Positions 7,709 through 15,069 of a stretch of 55,521 nucleotides of DNA are shown here, one piece after another (the stretch's first letter is position 1; the number at the start of each line of letters is the position of its first letter). The position numbers and the translations under genes were made by a program. A model generated the notes under the pieces. The model worked only from the letters and a program-made list of their open reading frames with translations, ran no database searches and was not told the origin of the DNA. Source of the stretch: JBDTDV01 sp039922875 (GTDB lineage Bacteria > Actinomycetota > Actinomycetes > Actinomycetales > Microbacteriaceae); assembly GCA_039922875.1 (NCBI GenBank), contig JBDTDV010000034.1, forward strand, positions 1 to 55,521, written 5' to 3'.

Positions 7709-8350
7709 TCATCGGACGGTTGAATCCAGCCCTTCGATATAGTCGAGCACATTGGCCAGCGTTGTAACATCCGAATACTTTGCGTCGAGATCGAAGAGAT
7801 TGGCTTCGTGCGGGGCGTCATGGCGATCGCCCACGCATTCGCGCGGTATCACCGTCGGATAGCCGTACTGCATGCTGTCGATGCCGCTGGCTCGAACACA
7901 CCCCGATGTCGTTGCACCGGTCATAATCACGGTGTCGGCACCCAGTGCCGTCAATACCGTTGGCAGATGTGTGCCGAAGAATGCGGACGCGAAGCGTTTG
8001 GTGATCACGGTTTCGTCCGGTCGGGCGCCGAGTCGCGGATCAATCTCAACCCATTTCGATCCGGCTTGCAACGTTGCAAGGCTCGGGACCTTTTGCAGCC
8101 AGACGCCCCCGTCGGCGGGGGCTTCAGAAAATGCGATTGTGGTGAACACAACCGGAACGTGTCGCGCTCGAGCGGCGGCCAGCAGGCGGACGTTGGCGGC
8201 AACCACATCGTCGAGGTTGCTGCCCAGAGCGCAGGAAGGATCCGTGAATCCGCGGCTCAAATCGACGACGAGCACGACGGGGTGTTTGCCCAATTGGTAA
8301 GCTCCGTCGAAGCCGGCCCGCCGGTATGTTTCCGTTACATCGGTCGACAT
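7709..8350 (-). CDS. Isochorismatase-fold amidase (maleamate/N-carbamoylsarcosine amidohydrolase-like)
   Basis: 213 aa with an excellent GGAGGAG five bases before the ATG. The cysteine hydrolase triad is visible: Asp30 (VVLVVDLSRGF), Lys118 (VITKRFASAFFGT) and Cys151 in GATTSGCVRASGIDSMQYG. This form is typical of N-carbamoylsarcosine amidase and maleamate amidohydrolase (NicF). These release ammonia from a half-amide, giving a dicarboxylate such as maleate. It follows the acyl-CoA dehydrogenase gene by 36 bases and converges with the MaoC gene. A half-amidase role downstream of the imidase-like enzyme is the natural reading. Confidence 0.8.
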   Translation of the reverse strand: MSTDVTETYRRAGFDGAYQLGKHPVVLVVDLSRGFTDPSCALGSNLDDVVAANVRLLAAARARHVPVVFTTIAFSEAPADGGVWLQKVPSLATLQAGSKWVEIDPRLGARPDETVITKRFASAFFGTHLPTVLTALGADTVIMTGATTSGCVRASGIDSMQYGYPTVIPRECVGDRHDAPHEANLFDLDAKYSDVTTLANVLDYIEGLDSTVR

Positions 8351-8386
8351 ATTAACTCCTCCAATAGTGTGGTCTGACGGTTCCGA

Positions 8387-9556
8387 CTAGTACGAGCGCG
8401 GCATATTCAACAACTTCGTGCCGATGAAACCGAGCACCAGGTTGTTGCTGATCGGCGCGACCGAATACAGGCGTGTCTCTCGAAACTTGCGTTCGACGTC
8501 GAAAGTATCGACGAAGCCGTTGCCTCCATGCGTGTCGAGGCAGATATTCGCTGCTGCCCAGCTTGCTTTGGAGCTCAACAATTTGGCCATGTTTGCTTCG
8601 GCTCCGCATGGCTCTCCCCGGTCGAATAGGTCCGCGGCATCCGATCGCATGAGGTCTGCTGCTCGAACATCGACGTACGCTTCCGCGATCGGGAATTGAA
8701 CCCCCTGGTTCTCACCGATATAACGGTCGAAGACGCGTCTTTTCGACGCGTACTCGGATGCCCGATCGATGAACCAGTAGCCGTCGCCGATCGCCTCGCT
8801 CGACAACAAGATCCGCTCGGCGTTCCACCCGTCGATGACGTGCCGAAAGCCATTGCCCTCCTCTCCGAGCAGAGCATCAGCCGGCACCCGGAGGTTGCGA
8901 TAGGTCACTTGGTTCGTCGGGTAGTTGAACATGACCCTGACCGGTTCCACCTCAAGAGCCTCAGGCTGTTCTTGCCTGACCTGCTGCAGGTCGACCAGAA
9001 AGAGGCTGAGCCCTGCCGTCTTGTGGGAGTCTCTGCGCGGTGCCGTGCGTGCCAGCACGATCAGCAGGTCCGACTGTTCGATCCTGCTTGTCCAGTTCTT
9101 GTGGCCGCTGATGCGGTAGAAGTCGCCATCCTTGACCGCCTCCGTTACGATCCGGGTGGTGTCGGATCCGGCTTCCGGTTCTGTGATCGAGAAGCCTTGC
9201 AGGCGCAAGTCTCCCGAGGCGATGCGTGGAAGATAGCGGAGCTTCTGCTCGGCACTGCCGTGCCTGACGAGCGCGCCCATGGTGTACATCTGGGCGTGGC
9301 AGGCAGTGGCGTTGCCGCCCGAGCGATTGATTTCCTCCAGAATGACGCAGGCCTCGTGCATGCCTAACCCCATGCCGCCGTACTCGGCCGGGACCAGGGC
9401 AGCGAGGTAACCTGCTTTCGTCAAAGCGTTCACAAAATCTTCCGGATAGCTCCGCGTGCGGTCAAGCTCACGCCAGTACTCATTCGGATAATCCGCACAC
9501 AGGGCCCGGACGCTGTCACGGAGGCGAGCGATGTCGCTGTGGGTTGGTGCGGGCAC
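8387..9556 (-). CDS. Acyl-CoA dehydrogenase family flavoprotein
   Basis: About 389 aa with the N-terminal helical domain, the flavin signature LQGFSITEPEAGSDTTR, and the C-terminal HGGNGFVDTFDVERKFRETRL. Where many family members have the catalytic Glu in a YxGT segment after this Arg, the sequence reads LYSVAPISNN, so the base is elsewhere or this is a divergent subfamily. I favour GTG 9556, eight bases after AAAGGA; ATG 9565 has that site directly abutting it. It is preceded by an AT-rich promoter region and followed by the amidase gene. A role in oxidising an alkylsuccinyl-CoA-type ester is inferred from neighbours. Confidence 0.85.
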   Translation of the reverse strand: MPAPTHSDIARLRDSVRALCADYPNEYWRELDRTRSYPEDFVNALTKAGYLAALVPAEYGGMGLGMHEACVILEEINRSGGNATACHAQMYTMGALVRHGSAEQKLRYLPRIASGDLRLQGFSITEPEAGSDTTRIVTEAVKDGDFYRISGHKNWTSRIEQSDLLIVLARTAPRRDSHKTAGLSLFLVDLQQVRQEQPEALEVEPVRVMFNYPTNQVTYRNLRVPADALLGEEGNGFRHVIDGWNAERILLSSEAIGDGYWFIDRASEYASKRRVFDRYIGENQGVQFPIAEAYVDVRAADLMRSDAADLFDRGEPCGAEANMAKLLSSKASWAAANICLDTHGGNGFVDTFDVERKFRETRLYSVAPISNNLVLGFIGTKLLNMPRSY

Positions 9557-9603
9557 GGTTGGCATCCTTTGGCTCGAGATGTGGTCGCGGTGACAAAGTC
9601 AGA

Positions 9604-9639
9604 CTGTATCCTCTAAACATAATATATCGTGTAGACAAT
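9604..9639. promoter_or_regulatory. Promoter/operator region upstream of acyl-CoA dehydrogenase
   Basis: On the reverse strand the region contains ATATATTATG, a likely -10 element. ATCGT-GTAG-ACAAT at 9626-9639 is an imperfect inverted repeat of the form often bound by FCD-type GntR regulators. CTGTATCC (9604-9611) is shared with the operator candidate at 3147-3163. The same ATATATTAT word occurs upstream of the CitE-like gene (revcomp near 14019-14028). Confidence 0.35.
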
Positions 9640-9752
9640 TTGTGATAGAGCATGTGATCCGGCATTTAGCCGATCGGGCGGTCCGGCTGGCGCACAGTCG
9701 ACCGCCGGCCTCAGCACTACCGGACGGCAACGCGGGCGCTCGGCTGGTGAGT

Positions 9753-10475
9753 TTATGCCCGGCGGGATGAACTTCCAAGATGTGGCAAACGACCGGCAGC
9801 ATCGTCCTGGTGCTCGTCGAAGTGGGTGGCGAGCAGCTCGCCCGAGGTCATGATGTGTTCACTCATCGCGGTGCGCGCGGCATCAGGATCGCCCGCTTTG
9901 AAAGCGCGCAGGATGGCACCGTGATCGTACATCGACGCGTTCGGCCATCCTTGGATCGTGGAGTAGAACAATCCGGGTACATAGCGTGTCAGCATGCCAA
10001 GCACCCAGCTCATCTTCGCGGAGCTCGCGAGAAGGTTGATTTCGCGGTGGAAGGCGTGATTGGTCTCCTCGACAGCCTCGAGGTCGCCGCGCTTAGCCGC
10101 CGCGATGAGTTGGCCCTGCAAGGTTTCGAGCATCGAGACCTCTTCGGCGGAGATCGAGAGTGCGACGCGGGATGCCAGCTCTCCGGCAATCAATGCTTGA
10201 GCGGTGAAAAGATCGCGGATGTCTTGGCCGTCCAGCGGCAAGACGACGAATCCATGTCTGGGTTCCAGTCGCAAGAAGCCTTCTACTTTCAACGACTGGA
10301 GTCCCTCGCGGGCCGGGGTCGATGATATCTCCAGCTGCTCGGCGATCTCCTCTGGGCGTACAAAAGCTCCAGGACGCAACTTGCCGGACATGATCAGGTT
10401 CCGGACGTACATCGCTGCTTCGTCGCTCAATTGCGGCCGGACTCGATGTCGTGTGACGTCGCCTCTGACGGGCAC
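9753..10475 (-). CDS. GntR/FadR-type regulator with FCD domain
   Basis: 240 aa from a GTG with AAAGGGAG five bases upstream. The winged helix (about residues 15-78) includes LRPGAFVRPEEIAEQLEISSTPAREGLQSLKVEGFL. The all-helical FCD ligand domain has metal-ligand-like residues in NHAFHREI, YDHGAILRAFKAGD and MSEHIM. FCD regulators usually sense carboxylic acids. The gene sits between the PrpD gene (50-base gap) and the acyl-CoA dehydrogenase gene on the same strand, so it probably controls both minus-strand blocks. Confidence 0.9.
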   Translation of the reverse strand: MPVRGDVTRHRVRPQLSDEAAMYVRNLIMSGKLRPGAFVRPEEIAEQLEISSTPAREGLQSLKVEGFLRLEPRHGFVVLPLDGQDIRDLFTAQALIAGELASRVALSISAEEVSMLETLQGQLIAAAKRGDLEAVEETNHAFHREINLLASSAKMSWVLGMLTRYVPGLFYSTIQGWPNASMYDHGAILRAFKAGDPDAARTAMSEHIMTSGELLATHFDEHQDDAAGRLPHLGSSSRRA

Positions 10476-10525
10476 GGTGACTCCCTTTCGTCAAGTTCGT
10501 GAGGACAATGCGCGATGTGAGTCGC

Positions 10526-11899
10526 TCAGTGCAATCCCTCCAGAAGCGGACTGTCGGTGCCCAGTGTTAATATACTGGCCGCCAGAGTGCTGGCTTGGTC
10601 CGCGCCGATGAGAGTCGTTGCCTTCTCACGGATATCCGCCCAGCTGGCCGGGTCTCCGGGTGCGCCCTTGAACGCATCCGCTGAGCGTGAGATCACCGAT
10701 CCGTCGCTGAGGCGGACAGATACCTCGGCTTTCCACCGCTTCGGATACGCCGCTTCTAGCCGCTCGCTGGTGTAACTGTGGACTTTCGGCAGCCACTCCT
10801 TGAGCGTCGTGGCGCGCCGGGGCGCGTCGGCAAAATCACCGAGCGTAGCCACACCGGAGGTGAGGGCCAACGCGGCGCCGAACGGCATGTTGAACTGTGC
10901 GTCGACGGTGGTATTGACGGACAACTTCTTCGCCGTCGGTATCGAAACCAGACTTTGACCAGCACGGATGACGCCGACGTCGATACGTTCGACATCCTGG
11001 GGCCGTAGTGTCCCCAGCTCGTCGTGAAGTGAGCGGAGCAGGTCGATGTTGCCGTGCATATACCGGCAGCACGGATAGAACTTGACACTGGTCTCCCGGG
11101 CACCTGAACCGAATTGAAGGTCGAGTTCTCGGGTCCGGGACGACTCGGTGCCGTATTGGACGAGCATTCCGTGGGTGCCCTCGATAGCGGTAGCGGGGCC
11201 ACGGAACCCGGCCTGACCAAGACGGCAAGCACGCACCCCTTGCGCCGCGGCGTTTCCGGCATTCAGACGTTTCGTCCATGAACCGTCTGACAGGAACTCG
11301 AGACTTCCGGACGCCATATTGGCGGCGACGGACAGTGTGTTCAACGCCTGTTCCTCGTCCAGTTGCGCCAGCGATGCGCAGGCCGCTGCCGCTCCGACGA
11401 TTCCTGCGATCCCGGTGGGGTGGAAGCCACGACCATACGCCTCCGCAGCGCCGACAAGCACTCCGATGGCACACGTTACGTCATACCCGATGACGGCGCT
11501 CCTGATCACGTCGTTGACGGAGGAACCTAGTTCGTCGGCAAGCGCAAGGGTCGCCGGCCACACGGCGACGCCCGGGTGCAGCGACGCTTCTTCGTGGGTG
11601 TCGTCGAGTTCGAGCCCGTGAGCCGATACGCCGTTGACGAATGCGGCGTCGGCGACCGAGGCGAACCTCTGCGCACCTTGGATTCGCGCGGGCGCGGCAT
11701 CGGAACGGTCCGCGCGTCCGCCGCCGACCGCGGCCAATGCCGATTGCGCCGATTCGATGTGGATGCCAGCGCGAGCAATAGCCAGATAGTCGAACAGCAG
11801 CAGTCGCATCCTGTCGTTGAGTTCGCTGCTCACCGGCTGTGAACGATCAGCTACGTGTCGCGCTAGAGCCTGAGTAGGACTGTTGTGTTCGCCCATCAT
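10526..11899 (-). CDS. MmgE/PrpD family dehydratase/isomerase-like protein
   Basis: 457 aa. The N-terminal block GLELDDTHEEASLHPG and the later SVKFYPCCRYMHGNID match the MmgE/PrpD fold, which includes 2-methylcitrate dehydratase, cis-aconitate decarboxylase and iminodisuccinate epimerase. The ATG overlaps the stop of the CoA-transferase by four bases (ATGA), so translation is coupled. Its partner genes (CitE-like lyase, CoA-transferase) argue for action on a branched di- or tricarboxylate, not a propionate methylcitrate cycle, since prpB/prpC-type genes are absent nearby. The exact reaction cannot be read from sequence. Confidence 0.85.
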   Translation of the reverse strand: MMGEHNSPTQALARHVADRSQPVSSELNDRMRLLLFDYLAIARAGIHIESAQSALAAVGGGRADRSDAAPARIQGAQRFASVADAAFVNGVSAHGLELDDTHEEASLHPGVAVWPATLALADELGSSVNDVIRSAVIGYDVTCAIGVLVGAAEAYGRGFHPTGIAGIVGAAAACASLAQLDEEQALNTLSVAANMASGSLEFLSDGSWTKRLNAGNAAAQGVRACRLGQAGFRGPATAIEGTHGMLVQYGTESSRTRELDLQFGSGARETSVKFYPCCRYMHGNIDLLRSLHDELGTLRPQDVERIDVGVIRAGQSLVSIPTAKKLSVNTTVDAQFNMPFGAALALTSGVATLGDFADAPRRATTLKEWLPKVHSYTSERLEAAYPKRWKAEVSVRLSDGSVISRSADAFKGAPGDPASWADIREKATTLIGADQASTLAASILTLGTDSPLLEGLH

Positions 11900-13083
11900 T
11901 CTTCCTTGTCCACTGCCTCATTCGCCGTGCCGCTTCGTGGGATGGCCCGGTTCGCAAATTCTTGTAGGACCGCGTCTGTGTGTTGACCCAGACTCGGTAC
12001 GGCGCCCATTCGAGCCTCCCAACTCGCCGCGTTGATTGGCGGAAGCAGAGATCTCACGGACCCGTGTGGTGAGTCGACGTCTCTCCATCGATGGCGTGCC
12101 GCGAGCTGCGGATGCGCAGAGAAGTCTGCCATCGTGCGCAAGGCGGCGTTCGCGATCTCAGCCGATTCGAGTCGCTCGAGCGCTTCGCGCGAGGTCAGGG
12201 TTGAGAACACCGCGTCGATCTCCTGGTGGAGTGCCGCACGATTCGCCACCCGATCGGCGTTGCTCAAGAAGCGTTCGTCGGTGCTCAGCTCGATTTTCCG
12301 GAGCACAGAAGAGCAAAAGGATGCCCATTCGCGCTCATTCTGAATTCCGAGAAAGACGGTTCCGTCAAGCACGTCCACGGGGCCGTATGGTGCGATCGAC
12401 GCATGCTGCGGCCCACTGCGCTGCGGCGGGGAGCCGCCATACTCGGTGTAGAAATACGGCTGGCTCATCCATTCACCCATAGCGTCCAACATCGAGATCT
12501 CGAGAATCTCACCCTTGCCGGTCCGCTCGCGCTGGTAGAGAGCGGTGAGTATGCCTGAGAACGCATACATTCCCGCGGACACGTCAGCGATGGAAATCCC
12601 GGCCTTGGCTGGGTGCTCCGGAGTACCGGTAACCGAGAGGAAACCTGACTCGCATTGGATGAGTAAGTCATAGGCCTTCTTATCGCGGTACGGACCGGAG
12701 TCTCCGTATCCCGAGATCGAGGTGTGGATTATCCGCGGATGCCGAGCGAGGAGTTCGGCTCCGCCGAGTCCAAGGCGTGCAGCGGCACCGGGGGCGAGGT
12801 TTTGGATGAACACATCTGCCGTCGCGAGTATCCCATCGAGCGCCGCCAGGTCTTCGGGCGACTTGAGGTCGAGGACAACACTCTCTTTGCCCCGGTTCAG
12901 CCAGACGAAGTAGCTCGACATCCCGTGCACCGTGTGGTCATATCCTCGCGCGAAGTCACCGACGTCGCGCTCGACCTTGATCACCCGGGCGCCGAGGTCC
13001 GCCAACTGCCTCGTGGCGAACGGCGCGGCCACCGCCTGCTCGAGTCCCACGACAGTTATTCCATTCAGAGGAAGCGTGTTCAC
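11896..13083 (-). CDS. CaiB/BaiF family CoA-transferase (second copy)
   Basis: 395 aa, full length. LNGITVVGLEQAVAAPFATRQLADLGARVIKVER opens the protein as in succinyl-CoA-dependent transferases, followed by RDVGDFARGYD and VFIQNLAPGAAARLG. The active-site segment AYDLLIQCESGFLSVTG retains the Asp expected to form the aspartyl-CoA intermediate, unlike the copy at 110-1351. The start overlaps the CitE-like stop by four bases and its stop overlaps the PrpD start, giving a tightly coupled CitE-CaiB-PrpD operon. It probably activates the dicarboxylate at the expense of succinyl-CoA or acetyl-CoA. Confidence 0.88.
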   Translation of the reverse strand: MNTLPLNGITVVGLEQAVAAPFATRQLADLGARVIKVERDVGDFARGYDHTVHGMSSYFVWLNRGKESVVLDLKSPEDLAALDGILATADVFIQNLAPGAAARLGLGGAELLARHPRIIHTSISGYGDSGPYRDKKAYDLLIQCESGFLSVTGTPEHPAKAGISIADVSAGMYAFSGILTALYQRERTGKGEILEISMLDAMGEWMSQPYFYTEYGGSPPQRSGPQHASIAPYGPVDVLDGTVFLGIQNEREWASFCSSVLRKIELSTDERFLSNADRVANRAALHQEIDAVFSTLTSREALERLESAEIANAALRTMADFSAHPQLAARHRWRDVDSPHGSVRSLLPPINAASWEARMGAVPSLGQHTDAVLQEFANRAIPRSGTANEAVDKEE

Positions 13084-13994
13084 CTCATCGTGTCCCTTCG
13101 CTGGTATCGCAACACATGGTCGGCTATCCGTTGTGCGCGAGCAATGACCGGCGCGTCGACCATCTCCCCGTCGACACCAAGCGAACCGGACGGGTCTGCT
13201 GCAACGGCCGATAATATCCCCTGCGCCCAGTCTGATTCCTCACTCGTGTACGCAAATGCGTCATTCACCGCTTGGACCTGTCGCGGATGGATGCACAATT
13301 TCCCGCCGAAACCTGACTGCCTCGAGTCTCGTGCGTCGGCTGTGGTCAGACGAACGTCCGTGAAGTTTCTCGTGACGCCGTCGATTGGGGCGGCTAATCC
13401 TGCCGCTCTCGAAACTGTCACGAGGTGGGAGCGCGCGTAGCGCAAGTTGTCGGCTGTCTCACTCATATCAAGATCGAGTGCGAAGTCGATGCTGCCGAAC
13501 GCAAGTCGACGCACCGCAGCAAGACGGGCAATTTCGTAGGCGGCCAGCAATCCCGCCGCCGATTCGATGATTGGGATGACACTGCTGCCGGATGGCAGCT
13601 TCGCAAGCAGTGCGGACAGCGATGGCGTGTTCTCCGCTTTCGGCACGAGCAGCGCAGGACTTCGGTGCGTTGCATCGTGCGCCGCGCGGAGCATACGAAG
13701 ATCGGCGTCGGCGTCTTCCGTGCCGGCTGGATTCATCCGCACAGCCACGAGTTGATCACCGGACATTGCCGAGCTGATCCAAGCCGCAACGGACTGCCGA
13801 GCGCTGCTCTTCATCGCAGCTGCTACGGCGTCTTCGAGGTCAAGAATCACCACATGCGCGCCAGAGCGAGCAGCCTTGGGGAACTTGTCGGGATGATCTC
13901 CCGGGACAAAGAGCCAACTCTGCGCAACGGAGACCTCGTCGGCTGTCACGCGTATCGTGTCACTTTCACTAGGGCGGACGATTTGTGCACTCAT
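13080..13994 (-). CDS. CitE/HpcH-type lyase (citramalyl/malyl-CoA lyase-like)
   Basis: 304 aa TIM-barrel lyase: SWLFVPGDHPDKF at the N-terminus, LDLEDAV (about residue 52), VRMN, LVPKAE, IPIIESAAGLL and FGSIDFALDLD (metal ligands Glu and Asp), then GFGGKLCIHPRQ. These residues are those of CitE-like citramalyl-CoA, malyl-CoA and citryl lyases, which split a hydroxyacyl-CoA into an acyl-CoA and an oxo acid. It is the first gene of the CitE-CaiB-PrpD operon. A GTAGG sequence abuts the ATG, so initiation may be on a short leader. Confidence 0.87.
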   Translation of the reverse strand: MSAQIVRPSESDTIRVTADEVSVAQSWLFVPGDHPDKFPKAARSGAHVVILDLEDAVAAAMKSSARQSVAAWISSAMSGDQLVAVRMNPAGTEDADADLRMLRAAHDATHRSPALLVPKAENTPSLSALLAKLPSGSSVIPIIESAAGLLAAYEIARLAAVRRLAFGSIDFALDLDMSETADNLRYARSHLVTVSRAAGLAAPIDGVTRNFTDVRLTTADARDSRQSGFGGKLCIHPRQVQAVNDAFAYTSEESDWAQGILSAVAADPSGSLGVDGEMVDAPVIARAQRIADHVLRYQRRDTMR

Positions 13995-14009
13995 CCTACG
14001 GCTATATCA

Positions 14010-14034
14010 AGTTAAATGTATAATATATGCGCCG
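14010..14034 (-). promoter_or_regulatory. AT-rich promoter of the CitE-CaiB-PrpD operon
   Basis: On the reverse strand CATATATTATACATTTAACTT lies about 20-35 bases before the CitE start and stands out in a GC-rich background. TATTAT or TATACA could be the -10. It shares ATATATTAT with the acyl-CoA dehydrogenase promoter region, suggesting common control. The rest of 14035-14217 shows no feature I can name. Confidence 0.35.
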
Positions 14035-14217
14035 ATCATCTGCCGAACATGCGCCGCTCCTTCTGGCCGGACAGTCCTATGCCAAGGGCCTCCGATGTCT
14101 CGCGAACACGGGCTTTAGGAGTATTACTGTGCGACTCTTATCAGAACCGGGTGTTTTGTCCGCTGTCGTCTCGCCCTCAGATCACTCCCGTCAATTCGTG
14201 AGCGAGAGCAGGAAAAA

Positions 14218-14598
14218 TTGGGTTCCCTACAGTACGACGGCGTGATCATTCAATTCGATGACCGGCTGTTGACACACTTGCAGATCGTGATCATCCAGAA
14301 GCTGCGCCGTGGGGAAAGCTTCCTGATGTCGTGGAAGGACTCCAGTGACGTCGGTGGCGGGCGCAGCGCGATCTGGTTGCATCCAGTTCAGGCGTTGTAC
14401 TTCAAATTCTTCGGCAGCCGGGTGGCCACGATCAATCCGCAGTGGCTGGAGACGCTGACCGCCAGCGCCAATGGCTCACGAGGACTCATCGTGACCGAGG
14501 AATTTGACAAAAGCAACGGCCAGGCTCCGCCGGTTGCGCAAGCGAAGTCCGTTCGTCGCACCGATGGCCCGTCCTTCACCAAGGCAGATGACAAATAG
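14218..14598 (+). CDS. DUF7882-type small protein
   Basis: 126 aa from a TTG with AGGA five bases upstream. The opening MGSLQYDGVIIQFDDRLLTH and the blocks LRRGESFLMSWKD, SAIWLHPVQALYFKFFGSR and INPQWLETL match a family common in Microbacteriaceae. Homologues are often labelled ATP-dependent DNA ligase, but no ligase motif (KxDG) is present. Function unknown. The C-terminal 30 residues are polar and probably disordered. Confidence 0.65.
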   Translation: MGSLQYDGVIIQFDDRLLTHLQIVIIQKLRRGESFLMSWKDSSDVGGGRSAIWLHPVQALYFKFFGSRVATINPQWLETLTASANGSRGLIVTEEFDKSNGQAPPVAQAKSVRRTDGPSFTKADDK

Positions 14599-14616
14599 TG
14601 AGCGGCCCCGATGGGT

Positions 14617-14622
14617 TAGCCT
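14617..14622 (+). promoter_or_regulatory. -10 box of a leaderless promoter
   Basis: TAGCCT is followed by exactly six bases (TCGGGT) and the ATG at 14629, which has no Shine-Dalgarno. Transcription would start at the A of ATG. Confidence 0.45.
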
Positions 14623-14628
14623 TCGGGT

Positions 14629-15000
14629 ATGAGCAAGAACGTGGACATGGAGAAGCTAGCCACCCAGGTCGCAGACTACGGGTTCGCGTATTTGATCACC
14701 CTCGGGGAGAACGGCCGCATCCACACCTCGGCGGTGACGCCGGTCGTTGACGGGCACACACTGACCGTCGCCGCGCCGAGCGATCGGGTCCGCGCCAATA
14801 CGAGTGCCCGGCCGACGATTTCGCTGGTCTGGCCACCGGCAGAAGCCGAGGGTTATTCGCTCATCCTCGACGGTGACGCCCGGGCGGATGCGGGTACCTT
14901 GACGATCACTCCGACCCGGGCGATATTGCACCGCCCCGCGCCGCGGAGCATCCCGGCGCCCGACGCAAGCAGTTGCAGTTCGGACTGCGTCGAACTCTAG
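14629..15000 (+). CDS. Pyridoxamine-5'-phosphate-oxidase-like split-barrel protein
   Basis: 123 aa. YGFAYLITLGENGRIHTSAVTPVV followed by alternating hydrophobic strands and RVRANTSARPTISLVWPP is the FMN-binding split-barrel pattern of small PNPOx-like or deazaflavin-dependent proteins. It probably binds a flavin-type cofactor; substrate unknown. The C-terminus (PAPDASSCSSDCVEL) is Cys/Ser rich. There is no ribosome site, and a TANNNT box sits at leaderless spacing. Confidence 0.7.
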   Translation: MSKNVDMEKLATQVADYGFAYLITLGENGRIHTSAVTPVVDGHTLTVAAPSDRVRANTSARPTISLVWPPAEAEGYSLILDGDARADAGTLTITPTRAILHRPAPRSIPAPDASSCSSDCVEL

Positions 15001-15011
15001 GTCGCCCACCG

Positions 15012-15067
15012 GCCGAACTGCTATTGCCGAACTGGTATTGCCGAACTGGTATTGCCGAACTGGTATT
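15012..15067. repeat. Tandem 14-bp repeat, four copies
   Basis: GCCGAACTGGTATT is repeated at 15012, 15026, 15040 and 15054; the first copy has one mismatch. The array ends immediately before the start of the NaiP-like transporter and forms its whole upstream region. A 14-bp change in copy number would shift promoter spacing. Confidence 0.9.
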
Positions 15068-15069
15068 AA

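Noticed and set aside
10526..11899. Methylcitrate cycle for the PrpD homologue
   Set aside because: No prpB- or prpC-like gene nearby; CitE and CaiB partners suggest another substrate.
14218..14598. ATP-dependent DNA ligase label for the small protein
   Set aside because: No KxDG nucleotidyl-transfer motif and only 126 aa; the label is a common misannotation of the DUF7882 family.
15012..15067. Repeat array considered as a CRISPR
   Set aside because: Units are 14 bp, directly abutting, with no spacers and no cas genes. The same applies to 39481-39519 and 50627-50681.
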